Below are positions 47,250 to 58,388 of a stretch of 64,000 nt of DNA, one piece after another (position 1 is the first letter of the stretch; every line of letters starts with the position of its first letter). The notes beneath the pieces were generated by a model that worked only from the letters and a program-made list of their open reading frames with translations, was not told where the DNA came from and ran no database searches. A program made the translations under genes and the position numbers. The DNA is from Benincasa hispida (taxonomy: Eukaryota; Streptophyta; Magnoliopsida; Cucurbitales; Cucurbitaceae): positions 20,397,876-20,461,875 of the forward strand of contig NC_052352.1 of NCBI RefSeq assembly GCF_009727055.1, in the 5' to 3' direction.

Positions 47250-47892
47250 TTGAAAGGGAAGGGAGTGGGAGTTTGGGTAATTAGAAACCAGAGCACAATA
47301 AAGCCATTAATTTCAAAGCCAAACTCATAGTATGAAGATGAAATTGGGAGAGGAGACACAAAGAAAATGAATTCAATAGGCTGGTTTTTTTGAAAGTGTA
47401 CAAGTTTATTATAATATAATTAATTTCATCGTTGTGATAAATTTCTTCCGCATGCAAAACTGTGCAACTTGGACTTTTTCAATTTAATTGACTTTCAAAG
47501 TAAAAATTTTATGGAAGATCCATTTCCCGGCCTCCCCACTTGAATTTGAGCACCGTGGGGTCTTCATGTCCGATCATTCTTTNAAATATTATATATATAT
47601 AATTTATTTTAAAGTGGAAATAAAGGGTAATTGATTAATCATTCGATTAGGGGACTTCTTTTTCAATAATTCACTAATCTTATATAATATTATATAAGCA
47701 AATCTTTACAAATCTATTTTTGTATTTTATTAATTATTCAAACAGGTTTTTCTTTTTTCTTTTTTTTTTTTTTTTTTTTTAAATGTGATCTAAAACATAA
47801 ATATGGTTAGATCTTGGTCATTATATCATTTATCCAATAACAACTATATGAATCCAAGTGGTTCACACAACATAGTGATATATCCTTTTATT
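47250..47892. other. Upstream region of the kinase gene
   Basis: Probable promoter and 5' leader of the minus-strand kinase. AT-rich with TATA-like strings on both strands (47411-47425 and 47588-47604), so no single TATA box can be chosen. A single undetermined base is at 47583. A T-run lies at 47758-47780. The TRIM element begins at 47898, about 650 bp from the start codon. Confidence 0.5.
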
Positions 47893-47897
47893 TATAG

Positions 47898-48696
47898 TGC
47901 TAAAGTAAATTAGGATTTATTATTATTAGTATACTACTTTTTGTTTTATGTATTTTTCTTTTCTTGGTTTCTTTCCTTTGTTGGGTCTATTAACATTTAT
48001 TTATTCTGTAATTCATTGTATCTAGATTAAACTAATTATTCAATAATATATACAAAATCAAAATGGTATCAGAGCCCTAAGTATTAGTGTTTATTTTTTT
48101 CAGCCTCCACTTCTATATGCTTTCTATCTTTGTCGCCGTTGACGGAGGCGATACAGCTTTGGTTCACTTGCTTAGTCGATTATGCGCTCTTGTTTTTAGT
48201 TCCAGCCTCCATTATGTTTTTTGATCTTCTAGGATCTCTTTTTTGTTTTCAAATCAATAGTTCATGGGTTCTATTTTAAATCTCTGTCCTCAACTAAGAA
48301 ATTCTCCATATATTTAGTTATTCATGAGTTATGTCTCCAGCCTAGGAGTTCTTTGTGTGTTTAGTTCTCCATGGATTCTGTTTCCAACCCAGAAGTTTTT
48401 TCTGTTTTAGTTCTTCATGGGTCTCTATTTCCAACCCATATCTATTGTGATTAGATTCGAGAGTTTTCTTCGATTTCTGTCATCAACTTTAGTCAGTCGC
48501 TTCACAAACTCAAGTTAGTTGTTACTCTACCACATTGAGTTATGAGGGAGGGTGTTAAAGTAAATCAAGGTTTATTCCTAATTAGTATAATATTTTTTCT
48601 TTCTTGGTTTCTTTCATTTATTGGGGTTGTTGGCATCTATTAATTTTGTAATTCATTGTATCCTGATTAAGTTTATTATTATAGACAAAATTAACA
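47898..48696 (+). mobile_element. TRIM (miniature LTR retrotransposon), complete, 799 bp
   Basis: Two direct LTRs: 47898-48060 (163 bp, TGCTAAAG...AAATCA) and 48553-48696 (144 bp, TGTTAAAG...TTAACA). They share 'cttggtttctttc', 'ctgtaattcattgtat' and related blocks. The primer site TGGTATCAGAGC is at 48064-48075, three bases after the first LTR. The polypurine tract TGAGGGAGGG is at 48543-48552, abutting the second LTR. It is flanked by a perfect 5-bp duplication TATAG (47893-47897 and 48697-48701). The 490-bp interior has no coding capacity. Confidence 0.92.
48064..48075 (+). other. TRIM primer-binding site (initiator tRNA-Met)
   Basis: TGGTATCAGAGC, the exact complement expected for the 3' end of plant initiator tRNA-Met, three bases inside the first LTR. 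Confidence 0.93.
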
Positions 48697-48701
48697 TATA
48701 G

Positions 48702-50985
48702 GCCGTGTAATCTAGACCATGAATATGAAATATCACAATGGAAATATATTTGAACAATACTATCTCAGTACAACTATTTGGATCATGATAGTTATCTGAC
48801 GAAGTGGTGTATCATTTCATGTTTGAATATAATATATATCATAGATACAAAACATTACAATCCAACAAATCAATATATATTTAAATGGACAATTACTATG
48901 TTTTAACCTTCCAAATTTCATAAAATCATATTTTATTTTTCTATTCAAATAGTTATTAACTATTCGATTGAAACAACGTAAAAAGACTATTCCATTTATT
49001 CAGTTCATTATACACTTTTTTTCATGTACTAAAATAAAACTAATTATGTGTGCATCGCAAGTGCTATATACAGGAGTCTATTATAATGGCCCAGTGGCAT
49101 TTTTTTTTTCTAAATTATTATTAGTTTCTTGTTTCGGGGGAATTTTTTGGTTGACGCAATTGGATAAATATTGGGCTTCTATTTATTGAAACAAGGAAGT
49201 TTAGGGTGAGGTGCATTAATTGTTTCCATGGGAAACACGGCGTTATGGTGGTAGATTTTGCAACTTGCAGTGATAAAAAGTTTACTTTAGTTATAATTTA
49301 TTTTTAAGTCTAATTTGGTTTAAGGGTTTTTTTTTTTTTTTTTTCACATGAGAATTAATCTAGACATCTAAAAATCTATGTTTGTTTCGTACTTTTCAAT
49401 ATTTTATCTGAGAATAAGTAACTTTGAGGTATCTTCTTTTATTTATAGATAATAATTTTCTTTTTCCTTCCAAAATTGTGATGGTTCTTTTTTACCCAAT
49501 ATTTCATCCAACAAAATTCTATAACAATTTTTATGTACAACCAAACATAATCATTTTAATTTTTAGACACTCTATTTTTAGACATTTTATTCTTACATAT
49601 CTTTTATTTCCAAATATCTATAAAACCTTAAAACAAACGACTTTTAAAAGCACCATTCAATAATCAATTCATAACTCATCTATAGTAACTGTAATTTGTA
49701 CTTTAAAAAAATCAATAGATCATTAACACTAATTATTACACCTAATTTTCAAATTAAATTTATGATGCATTCTCTATTTGAATGGAGGTTTTGAGTAAGG
49801 ATTGTCCAAAAAAGAATAATTTAAATATTTAAATCCCTTTGGTAGCGATTTGGGATTTTTTGTTTTTTTTTTAAAAAAATTAAGTCTATTTCATCTACAT
49901 TTTTTACTGTAGTTTGCATCTTTATTAAATAAATGGCTTAAATTCTAAAAACAAAAATAACTTTTGAAAGCTACTATTTTTAGATCTTAAATTGTGCTTG
50001 ATTTTTTAGACTATTGGTGAAAAGTAGATAACAAAAAAAGAAATTTGGAGATAGATAAGTAATATCAGTAGACTTAATTTTTAAAAATAAAAACAAAAAG
50101 TAAAATAATTACCAAACGGAGTTAAGTAAAAGTAAAACATGGTTTGAAATGATTAGTATAAGATCAAAGAAAATAAATAATAGAAGGATACTATTTTGGT
50201 ATGTTTATTATTTTTTAAGATAAAATATGTTGATATGATGTCTTTTTCTTGCATTAAAATCATTAAAATTACACTTAAAATTTGTTGAGAATATATGACT
50301 GAATTTAGATAATTGAAACTTGAAAGTATAAAAGCTACTATTAAATGCAAACCAAATTAAAAAACAAAAATTACATCTTAATCTAGTAAAAAATAAGCCA
50401 AAGGATGGATGAAGATCAAGAGAGGTTTTTCCTTCTAACTTATTATTACTGTTAATTTTTAATTATGCCAAAACATCTTTTTGTAATCATTTTCAATAAC
50501 CTTTTTGTTATCTATTTGATGGATTCTATTGATTATCCAATTTAAAAAACTAGGAACTAATTTCACACAAACCCGAATTTTGTAAATAAAAAAAAAGTAA
50601 TTTATCTTACATGTTGTAATATTTAAAATTTAAATTGTCTAATGACATTTTTTTTATTGGTGATTTTTTTTTTTAAAATTTTTGTCATATTAAGATGATT
50701 CAACATTTTTCAGCGAATTAACTATTTAAATTGAAATACTCGAGAAAAAAAATTAACAAGGAGGAAAACTTACCGTACGTGGGCCAATCTAAGGGTGCCA
50801 TATTTCAACGCAGCTTTTTTAATGGTTTCACTATTTTGCTTTTCCCTTTTTTTCTCTTTTTCTTTTTGTATTTTACACACAGAAATATATAAAGAAAAGT
50901 AAAAGATAAAAGATTTCTAAAAAAGAAAAGCGGGAAAATTTAACAAGTAACCTCGCAAAGATGCCTACAGTTAGAAAATATAAAG
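48702..50985. other. AT-rich intergenic DNA
   Basis: About 2.3 kb. A few short open frames (e.g. 48968-49189, 49424-49663) are T-rich and hydrophobic without recognisable domains. No transposon ends found. Confidence 0.55.
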
Positions 50986-51369
50986 AGATGAAACGGTATC
51001 GTTTTCCTCTTCGTTGTGTATGATTGAGTCGCACGGTTAAACGATGTAAGATAAACCTTATCGTTTACCTTGTCGTACTAAACGATGGAGCCTCGGAGAC
51101 TAAGCGATAGTGAAGTGTGATATCGTTTATCTTATCGTTTACCTTGTCGTACTAAATAATGGAGCCTCGGAGACTAAGCAATAGTGAAGTGTGATGTCGT
51201 TTACCTTGTCGTACTAAACGATAGGATGCTGGCGCTACATGATAAGAAGTATCGTTTATCTCTTCTTGTATACAATAGGATTTGAGGCTACACGATGGAG
51301 GCTGTCATCTACACTTTCATTGTACATGATGAACTCTAAGCACTAAATGATGAATGATATATTTAATCG
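50986..51369. repeat. Tandem repeat block with ATCGTTTA/TAAACGAT motifs
   Basis: A unit of about 65 bases ('tcgtttaccttgtcgtacta', then 'gatggagcctcggagactaa') is present nearly three times between 51055 and 51230, followed by more degenerate relatives to 51369. Short TAAACGAT / ATCGTTTA strings recur throughout. It directly adjoins the copia LTR at 51370 and may be the U5-side part of that LTR. Confidence 0.75.
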
Positions 51370-51727
51370 TTTAGCTGATCGTTGTACACGATGAAGCCAA
51401 ATTAGTAAGCGATAGACAGAGAGATTTTAACGTTGCCTCTTTTTATTCTTCACTTTAATTGAAAAGGGGCAACATACCCGATTTATACATTGTTACTTAT
51501 TTCAGGGATTCAAAGAATTAAAAAATTATATATTAAACAACTAATGAATGAGGACACATGGTCCAATATATGAAGAAAGAATATTTGTTTGTTATCATCA
51601 ATCCTAACAGAAATTTGGAGCACTAAAAGGAATAATTCTTCATGACTCTCTACAGTGACATGACAACCTTCAGCTGATGCGTCTTTTTGATTCCTCCTTG
51701 GTTGCTGATGTGGCATTTTCTTTAACA
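51370..51727 (-). repeat. Copia LTR, outer copy, minus strand
   Basis: On the minus strand it starts TGTTAAAGAAAATGCC at 51727, just after a purine tract (GTTTGAGGGGGGA). It is nearly identical to 52044-52402. Its far end may extend into the tandem repeat block to the left. Confidence 0.82.
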
Positions 51728-52043
51728 TCCCCCCTCAAACTTGTGGGGAGTTCAACTATCCCAAGTTTGGACCTTAAGTTGAAGAATTGAGAGTGTGTTA
51801 ATGGTTTTGTGAGGCAGTCAGCTAGCTATTCTAATGAAGGAACATACTGGATTTCAGGAGAACGGAAAATCAAATTCATTAAAGATAACATTCCTAAAGA
51901 TGAATACTTTACCATCTTTATTGAGACATCGATGTCCTTTGTGAACCATGCTTGGGCCCAAGTAAACAAATTTATCAGAGTGAAACTGAAACTTGTTCAG
52001 CCGGTATGCTCAAAGACATGGAAAACAGGCGCAACCAAACATG
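51728..52043 (-). mobile_element. Internally deleted copia interior between two LTRs
   Basis: 51728-51851 matches the end of the neighbouring copia body (52403-52526). 51852-52043 matches a mid-pol segment at 54358-54546 ('cattaaagataacattcct', 'gtatgctcaaagacatgg'). The two are fused at about 51848-51853, where both parents share a few bases (ggagaa/ggaga). So this is the same element with about 1.8 kb deleted. The open frame at 51809-52048 crosses this junction antisense and is not a gene. Confidence 0.85.
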
Positions 52044-52402
52044 TTTAACTGATCGTTGTACACGATGAAGCCAAATTAGTAAGCAATAGACAGAGAGATT
52101 TTAACTTTGCCTCTTTTTATTCTTCACATTAATTGAAAAGGGGCAACATACCCGATTTATACACTGTTCCCTATTTTAGGGATTCAAAGAATTAAAAAAT
52201 TATATACTAAACAACTAATAAAATGAGGACACACGGTCCAATATATGAAGAAAGAATATTTGTTTGTTATCATCAATCTTAACAAAAATTTGGAGTATTA
52301 AAAGGAATAATTCTTCATGACTCTCCACAGTGACATGAGAACCTTCAGTTGATGTGTCTTTTTGATTCCTCCTTGGTTGTTGATGTGGCATTTTCTTTAA
52401 TA
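52044..52402 (-). repeat. Copia LTR, inner copy (3' LTR of 52403-56607)
   Basis: On the minus strand it starts TATTAAAGAAAATGCC at 52402 (terminal TG decayed to TA) after a purine tract (TTTGAAGGGGGA). It ends near 52044, where the deleted unit begins. Almost identical to 51370-51727. Confidence 0.85.
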
Positions 52403-55400
52403 TCCCCCTTCAAACTTGTGGAGAGTTCAACTATCTCAAGTTTGGACCTTAAGTTGAAGAATTGAGAGTGTGCCAATGGTTTTGTGAGGCAGTCAGCTAG
52501 CTGTTCCGATGAAGGAACATATCGGATTTCAAGTTTCCCTTTGAGGACTAGATATCTGACAAAGTGAACATTGATTTTAATGTGTTTGGTCCAAGCATGG
52601 AAGACCTAGTTGATGGCTAAGGCCCCTGCACTCACATTGTCACACCAGATTATTGGTTTTGTTGAATGGGAGTGCTAGATTTCACTTAGTAGTTGTTGAA
52701 GCCAAACAATTTCTGAAGTCGTGTGGGCAAAGGCTCCATACTCTGACTCATTACTTGATCGAGCTACTGCTATTTGTTTCTTTGAGGACCAGGAGACAAG
52801 ATTTCCACAATAAATACACAGCATGCAGCTACTAACTTTTTATCATCAATGTTTGCTGCCCAATCTGCATCTGAATAAGCTGATACTTCAAGTGAATGAC
52901 TCGGTTAAAACAGTAGGCCATAGTTCTTGGTGCCACTAACGTATCGAAGAACTCTCTTTGTTGCTTGACAGTGAGCATCTGTGGGAGCTTTGAGGAATTA
53001 ACTGAGATGATTCACCATATAAGTGATGTCCGGACAGGTATTGGTTAGGTACTGAAGTGCCCTGATTTTGCTTCTGTGCAAAAATGAGTTAGTGAGAAGA
53101 ACTCCATCATTGATAGATAGATGTTTGCCTAAGTTGCTGGGTGAGGCTACAGATTTCAGATCTGAAAAGCCAATCCTTTGTAACAGATCATCAACATATT
53201 TCGACTGATTCAATATAAACCCATGCACTAGATATTGAACTTGGATACCTAAGAAGTAATTAAGCTTTCCTAGGTCTTTGAGGGCAAACATGTTATCCAA
53301 AATAGCCACTAATCGAGAGATCAAGTGGTTGTTGTTTCCTGTAATTATTACATCATCCACATAGACAAGAAGCAATATAGTTGAACCTTTTGAGTTTAGT
53401 ATAAACAATGATGTATTTGCCTTCGAGTTGGTGAATCCCCAGTTAATTAGAGTAGTGGTGAGTAGATCATTCCAGACCCAAGGGGCTTGTTTCAGTCTAT
53501 ATATAGCCTTGTTCAGTTTACATACATGATTAGAGAACTTAGAGTTGACATACTCAAGTGGTTGATGCATTTAGGAAAGCATTGTGGAAGTCGCTGACGA
53601 AGGACCCATCCTTTGGAGACAACAATGCTTAAGACAACCTCTGATTGTTGATGCTTTGACCATCGGGCTAAACGTTTCAAAGAAATATTTTGGCTACTAG
53701 ACATGCTTTGTATCTTTCTATTGACCCATCTAGATTTTTCTTTAGTCTGAAAATCCATTTGTTGCCCAACACATTGAAGGATGGCAATGGAGGAAATAAC
53801 TGCCAAGTCTAGTTGTTGATGAGTGCTTGAATTTCAGTATCCATAGCTTGCTTCCATTAAGGTGTAGGAAGTGCATCAGACACTCGCGTTGGTTCAGTCA
53901 AAGACCAGTCACGTTGAGTAGTGCTTAGCCAAGATTTTGGTTTGAAAATGCCAGCTTTGCCTCTTGTAATCATTAGATGAGTAGGCTGCAATGGATGAGA
54001 GGTGTTAGGAACAAGGGTTGTATGTGAGGTATGCGGAAGGGTGCTGCTAGGTGACTGATTGGGAGGGCTGGACATGGGAGTTTGGGTGATTATATGTTCT
54101 GGACAGTCGCTAGGCAAGGCATCTGATGTTTGAGGAAAGAAGATAGATTCAGTAGGCATAGGAGAGGTGGAAGAAGCTGGATTGATATCTGGTATGGGAA
54201 TGTTTGATGGTGAGGGACTGTTATAAGGGTTTGAGACAAATTGTGGTGAATGAATGGAGGCACTGTGCAATAGTGGAGTTATATTGAGAGAGAGAACTTG
54301 AAGGCCACTGTTCACTGTATTTTTGTGTGTTGAAGAACCAAGCACTTGAAAGCCATAGGAGAAAGGAAAATAAGATTCATTAAAGATAACATTCCTGGAG
54401 ATTAGTACTTTACCATCTTTATTAAGACATCGATGTCCTTTGTAAACCATGCTTGGGCCCAAGTAAACACATTTATCAAAGTGAAACTGAAACTTGTTCG
54501 TCCGGTATGCTCAAAGACATGGAAAACAGGCGCAACCAAACACTCTTAGTTTTGTAACATCGAGTAGTTTACCATACATCAATTGTATAGGTGACTGGTT
54601 CTTTAGTATCGGCATGGGAAGACCATTTATCAAATGACAAGCATTGAGAAATGCATCCCACCAAAACTGAAGAGGCATTGATGCTTGTGCTAGCAAAGTC
54701 AGTCTCATCTCTACTAGGTGTCTATGTTTTCTTTCAGCTCTTCCATTTTGTTGAGATGTATAGGGACAAGAAAACCAAGAGGCAATGCCTTGTGAGATAC
54801 ATAACTGATACAACTTGATATATTCACCATCATTATCTGACTACAGTGCTTTTATGTTTGTTTTAAATTGTGTTTGAACAATTTATAGGAAATTTTTGAA
54901 GGCCTGTAGTGTATCTGACTTCTGTTTAAGAGGATAGACCCAGAGATATCTACTATAATCATCAATAAACAATATGTAATATCTATATAATTCAGTGGAG
55001 TTTGTAGAGGCTGGACCCCATACATCTGAGTGTATTAAATCAAATTTGTGTTGTGCACGAGTCAAAGAATTAGGGAAGGGTAGGGAATGGGCTTTACCAA
55101 GATAGCAAGGTTCACAAAACTTAATCTCTTCATTCAACTTAGTAGGAAGATTACAAGTTTTCAATATATTCTCCAAAATTCGAAGAGAAGGATAACCTAG
55201 TCTCCTATGCCACAACCCTTTAGATTCTACTAAGTTTGCTTCACTTTTGGACAGAACAAAGACTGTAGAATTGTTATTTTTGTTCATTGGGTTGAGAAAA
55301 CAACTTGCCTCTTTCATATTTACATCAACTGGAATCACCTCTACTTCATTTAGCTGATATAGTCTGTCTTTAATAGTTCCTTTCACCAGTACTTGTCCTG

Positions 55401-56607
55401 TACATTTGTCCTTAACAATACAACAATAATTATAGAACTCGACAGATACATCATTATCTTGAACCAGTTTTGATATGCTAACCAGATTCTTCGTAATATT
55501 TGGTACGCATAGTATGTTTTTCAAATTCAGATTGCAACTAGAGGAACTTAAACATGCATTTCCCATTGAAGATATATCTAACTACTATCCATTCCCTACT
55601 CTAATTTGTTTGCAACTAGAGGAACTTAAACATGCATTTCCTATTGAAGATATATCTAACTGCTATCCATTCCCTACTATAATTTGTTTGTTACCTGTGT
55701 ACTCAGAGGGATTTGCTATATTGTTGGGATCTGCTGTCACATGGTTGATTGCTCCACTATCTACATACCAATTAAAGTCCCCTGCTGATTCGGTTTGAAG
55801 AAAAGGATTCAGATTTTGTGAGGTGACAAATTCTGAGGGATTTTCCCCATGGTTCCCTTGATTCTGATTGTTTCCTTTACCACTGTTTTGATTTGGGACA
55901 AATTCTCGATTGTACCTCTAGTAGCACACATCTGCAGCGTGTTCATACTTAGAGAAACCTGACATGTAGGCCTATTTCCTCTGCCTCGTCCTCTTCCTCT
56001 GTTTCCTCTACTGTTGTTGTTTCCTCTGGATCTATTAAATTGTTGCTTGTTACCTCATTGCGTGTTGCGTTGTTCAGGGGCCTTGTATGAAGAATTGTTT
56101 CGATTTTAAACAACATTGGCTGAAGCATTGTGAACAAACGTTGTAGTGGCTTTTGAAGTGTTTTGATGTTCCAACCTCTTCTCAAATGACAGTAGTTCAG
56201 ATTGCATATCCAACCAAGATATATCTGGCTTTCTTTGAATAACAACAACCATTGGATTTTACTCTTCATCCAGTCTAAGAAGTACTTAAGACACTAGGTT
56301 ACGTGTAGATACTAGGCTACCAGCCTGAGCCAGATTATCAGAGTGAAGCTTCATAAATTTCAAATATTCAGACATCGACATATTACCTTTGCGTGTCTGG
56401 AAAACTTGGCAAAGATATTCTTCTTTTGCTCTCGACTGAACTTCAAACAACGAGTGTATGACATCCCATAGACTCTTAGCACTTTTATACCCCATCAACT
56501 GTACAACAACTTCAGGAGTCATTGAGTTGTATAAACACCCTAACAAGAGTTGATATGCTGTAACCCAAGCTTCATACAGTGGGTTCAGGGACTTCACGCA
56601 GGTGGAG
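52403..56607 (-). pseudogene. Ty1/copia gag-pol, minus strand, 5' end lost
   Basis: Reading from the right: gag (LNPLYEAWVTAYQLLLGCLY, MSMSEYLKFMKLHSDNL; 56286-56607), a Gln/Asn/Gly-rich linker, protease (DSGAINHVTADPN, about 55740), pre-integrase and integrase (HRRLGYPSLRILENIL, CEPCYLGKAHSLPF, IHSDVWGPAS, FIDDYSRYLWVYPL, then QQNGRAERKHRHLVEM), a Ser/Pro-rich spacer (53857-54462), RT (KLNKAIYRLKQAPWVWNDLL, LLVYVDDVIITGNN with intact YVDD, LGIQVQYL) and RNase H to about 52403. Several stops and frameshifts separate these blocks. The gag start and 5' LTR are missing where the Athila-type LTR begins at 56608. Confidence 0.9.
55532..55687 (-). repeat. 78-bp in-frame tandem duplication in copia pol
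   Basis: Two units (55532-55609, 55610-55687), each containing 'ttgcaactagaggaacttaa', differ at only about three positions. 78 is 26 codons, so the duplication keeps frame; on the minus strand it repeats a segment around LDISS.GNACLSSS just after the protease. Confidence 0.9.
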
Positions 56608-58301
56608 TGATAACGGGCAAAAATGCACGTTATCATAGTGCTAAGTTCTTAAACAATGTTGGATTACGTTGATGAAATATGATAAATTGCGTCCATTAAG
56701 AATAAATTCTATAATATTGCAGTCGCATGCGTCCAACGCATTAAAACAGTTGATCTTTATATTTTTGTGCAGAATATGCGTTAACACAATGCAAAGATTG
56801 CGATCATAGGAATTCATTGGTCGAGCGTAACTTCACCGCAATGCTTTGCGTTGATCCTGCTTGTAAACATTCACCTAAGAAGAATTGCCACACTTGGTCA
56901 GCGCAACATGGTGGGCGCATTCGAGTGAAAGGATAATTAAGAGCGATGGGATAGAAAGCTGATGACAGTCAGATCCAAATTAAGTTGACAGTCGATAACA
57001 ATCACGAAGTACATTCAGCTTTATCGGTGACAATTATCCAGCGCATCAGCCAGGAATTAATGTTGTCCCATATGTACAACATGGAGAGAGAAGCCACCTT
57101 TCACCATGGAAGCTCTATAAATACCAAGTGCATTCTTCAGAGAAGGAGTTAAGCAGTCGATTAATTCACCACTTTACAAGTTCACGCCTCTGTCCATAGT
57201 TTCTTATATTTTAAGGCAGACGTGAGGAAGAAAGTGTGTCGGTAGATCATTCCGATTAGCTTGGAAAAGCACCGGAAGCTCCAAGACAGAGAGAGGGCCG
57301 ACACCTGCGGAAGCGGGAATATCTTTAGATCAGAATAGAGATTCAGTGTAAAAAGCCTCGGTCAGTAAGGAATTGCTACCAGGCTCTCTACCTTTACTTT
57401 CCACTATCATTTTGTATTCAACTTATTTATAAGAATGGAATTTCTTTCTCTATATCTGTTCACTCTCTGTTGTTCACGCATGAGTAGCTAAATTAGTTGA
57501 ATGGGTTGAGAAGTAATTAGCTAGCATAACGAGGGAATCTTCATTCTTGCGATTGTCTTGTTTATGAATACTTCATTTGTCTATTAGAGATACTCGGGAG
57601 GGTAGTCTAAGGATAGGATCTAGACTTGGGAAGGTCAGGTCAGAATCTAGGTTTGGAAGAACCAAATTAGAATGCATAAACGAGAGATAGGCACTTAGGA
57701 ATGAGCACTATTTATTATTAACGCATCACATGCATCTTAGCAATAAGATATGATTGTATGCGGTCACCTTGCTTTCATGCATTTTGCATTAACGCATAGG
57801 ACAAGAGTAGAGACTTAGGGATAAGCTCTATGGACATTTTACATTCAATGCGTCCTAGACTTAGAAGCATCGCATTTACATTGGGAAATGACTTGCTGTG
57901 CATGGTTGTAACATGATCGCATAGTCTGACGCATTCCCGAGTAACGCTAGCTAAAGATCTTCTTAACCCGTTCATCATATACTCATTGCATCTATTAACG
58001 CAACCATCTTTCTCAAATCTGCCACCTTTATTTACTTCTTTTTCATCAACACAACAACACTCCCAACACTTTATTTATTTACTTGGTTACCACAAAGTTT
58101 TCGTAAACATTACCAACGCAACTATTTTCACAAGTCCCTATGTTCGACCTTGGACTTACCAGGAAACTCAGGGGAATTTACACTTGAATTTCGTTGGGGA
58201 AACTTGAGTGCACAACGTAATCCATCAACGCATATCATCCATATTTCCATCAATAAAATAACGCATCAAGTTTTATGATTTCTTTGTAGAACTCTTAATA
58301 T
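56608..58301 (+). repeat. 5' LTR of Athila-type gypsy element
   Basis: Starts with a stem-loop: arm TGATAACGGGCA, loop AAAA, arm TGCACGTTATCA. The TATA box CTATAAATA is at about 57114. The U5 side contains blocks that are the reverse complement of 9356-9500 ('ggagggtagtctaaggatag', 'gaacgcat'-type strings), tying it to the minus-strand gypsy element. It is followed by a primer site at 58302. The 3' LTR is beyond the window, so no target duplication can be checked. About 1.7 kb. Confidence 0.82.
57113..57122 (+). promoter_or_regulatory. TATA box in Athila-type LTR
   Basis: TCTATAAATA, about 505 bp into the LTR; same motif and neighbourhood ('gctctataaata') as in the minus-strand gypsy LTRs. 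Confidence 0.7.
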
Positions 58302-58319
58302 CTGGCGAATTACGACCTG
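58302..58319 (+). other. Degenerate primer-binding site
   Basis: CTGGCGAATTACGACCTGG, recognisable as a mutated TGGCGCCGTTGCCGGGG-type site at the LTR/internal boundary. Confidence 0.55.
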
Positions 58320-58388
58320 GAGATTGAGAGAACGTTTCGAAAGAGACTACGAGACCACCAACAGCAACCACAATTAGACAAAGAAGAG

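Noticed and set aside
51809..52048. 79-codon plus-strand frame between copia LTRs
   Set aside because: Crosses the deletion junction of the minus-strand copia copy and is antisense to pol.
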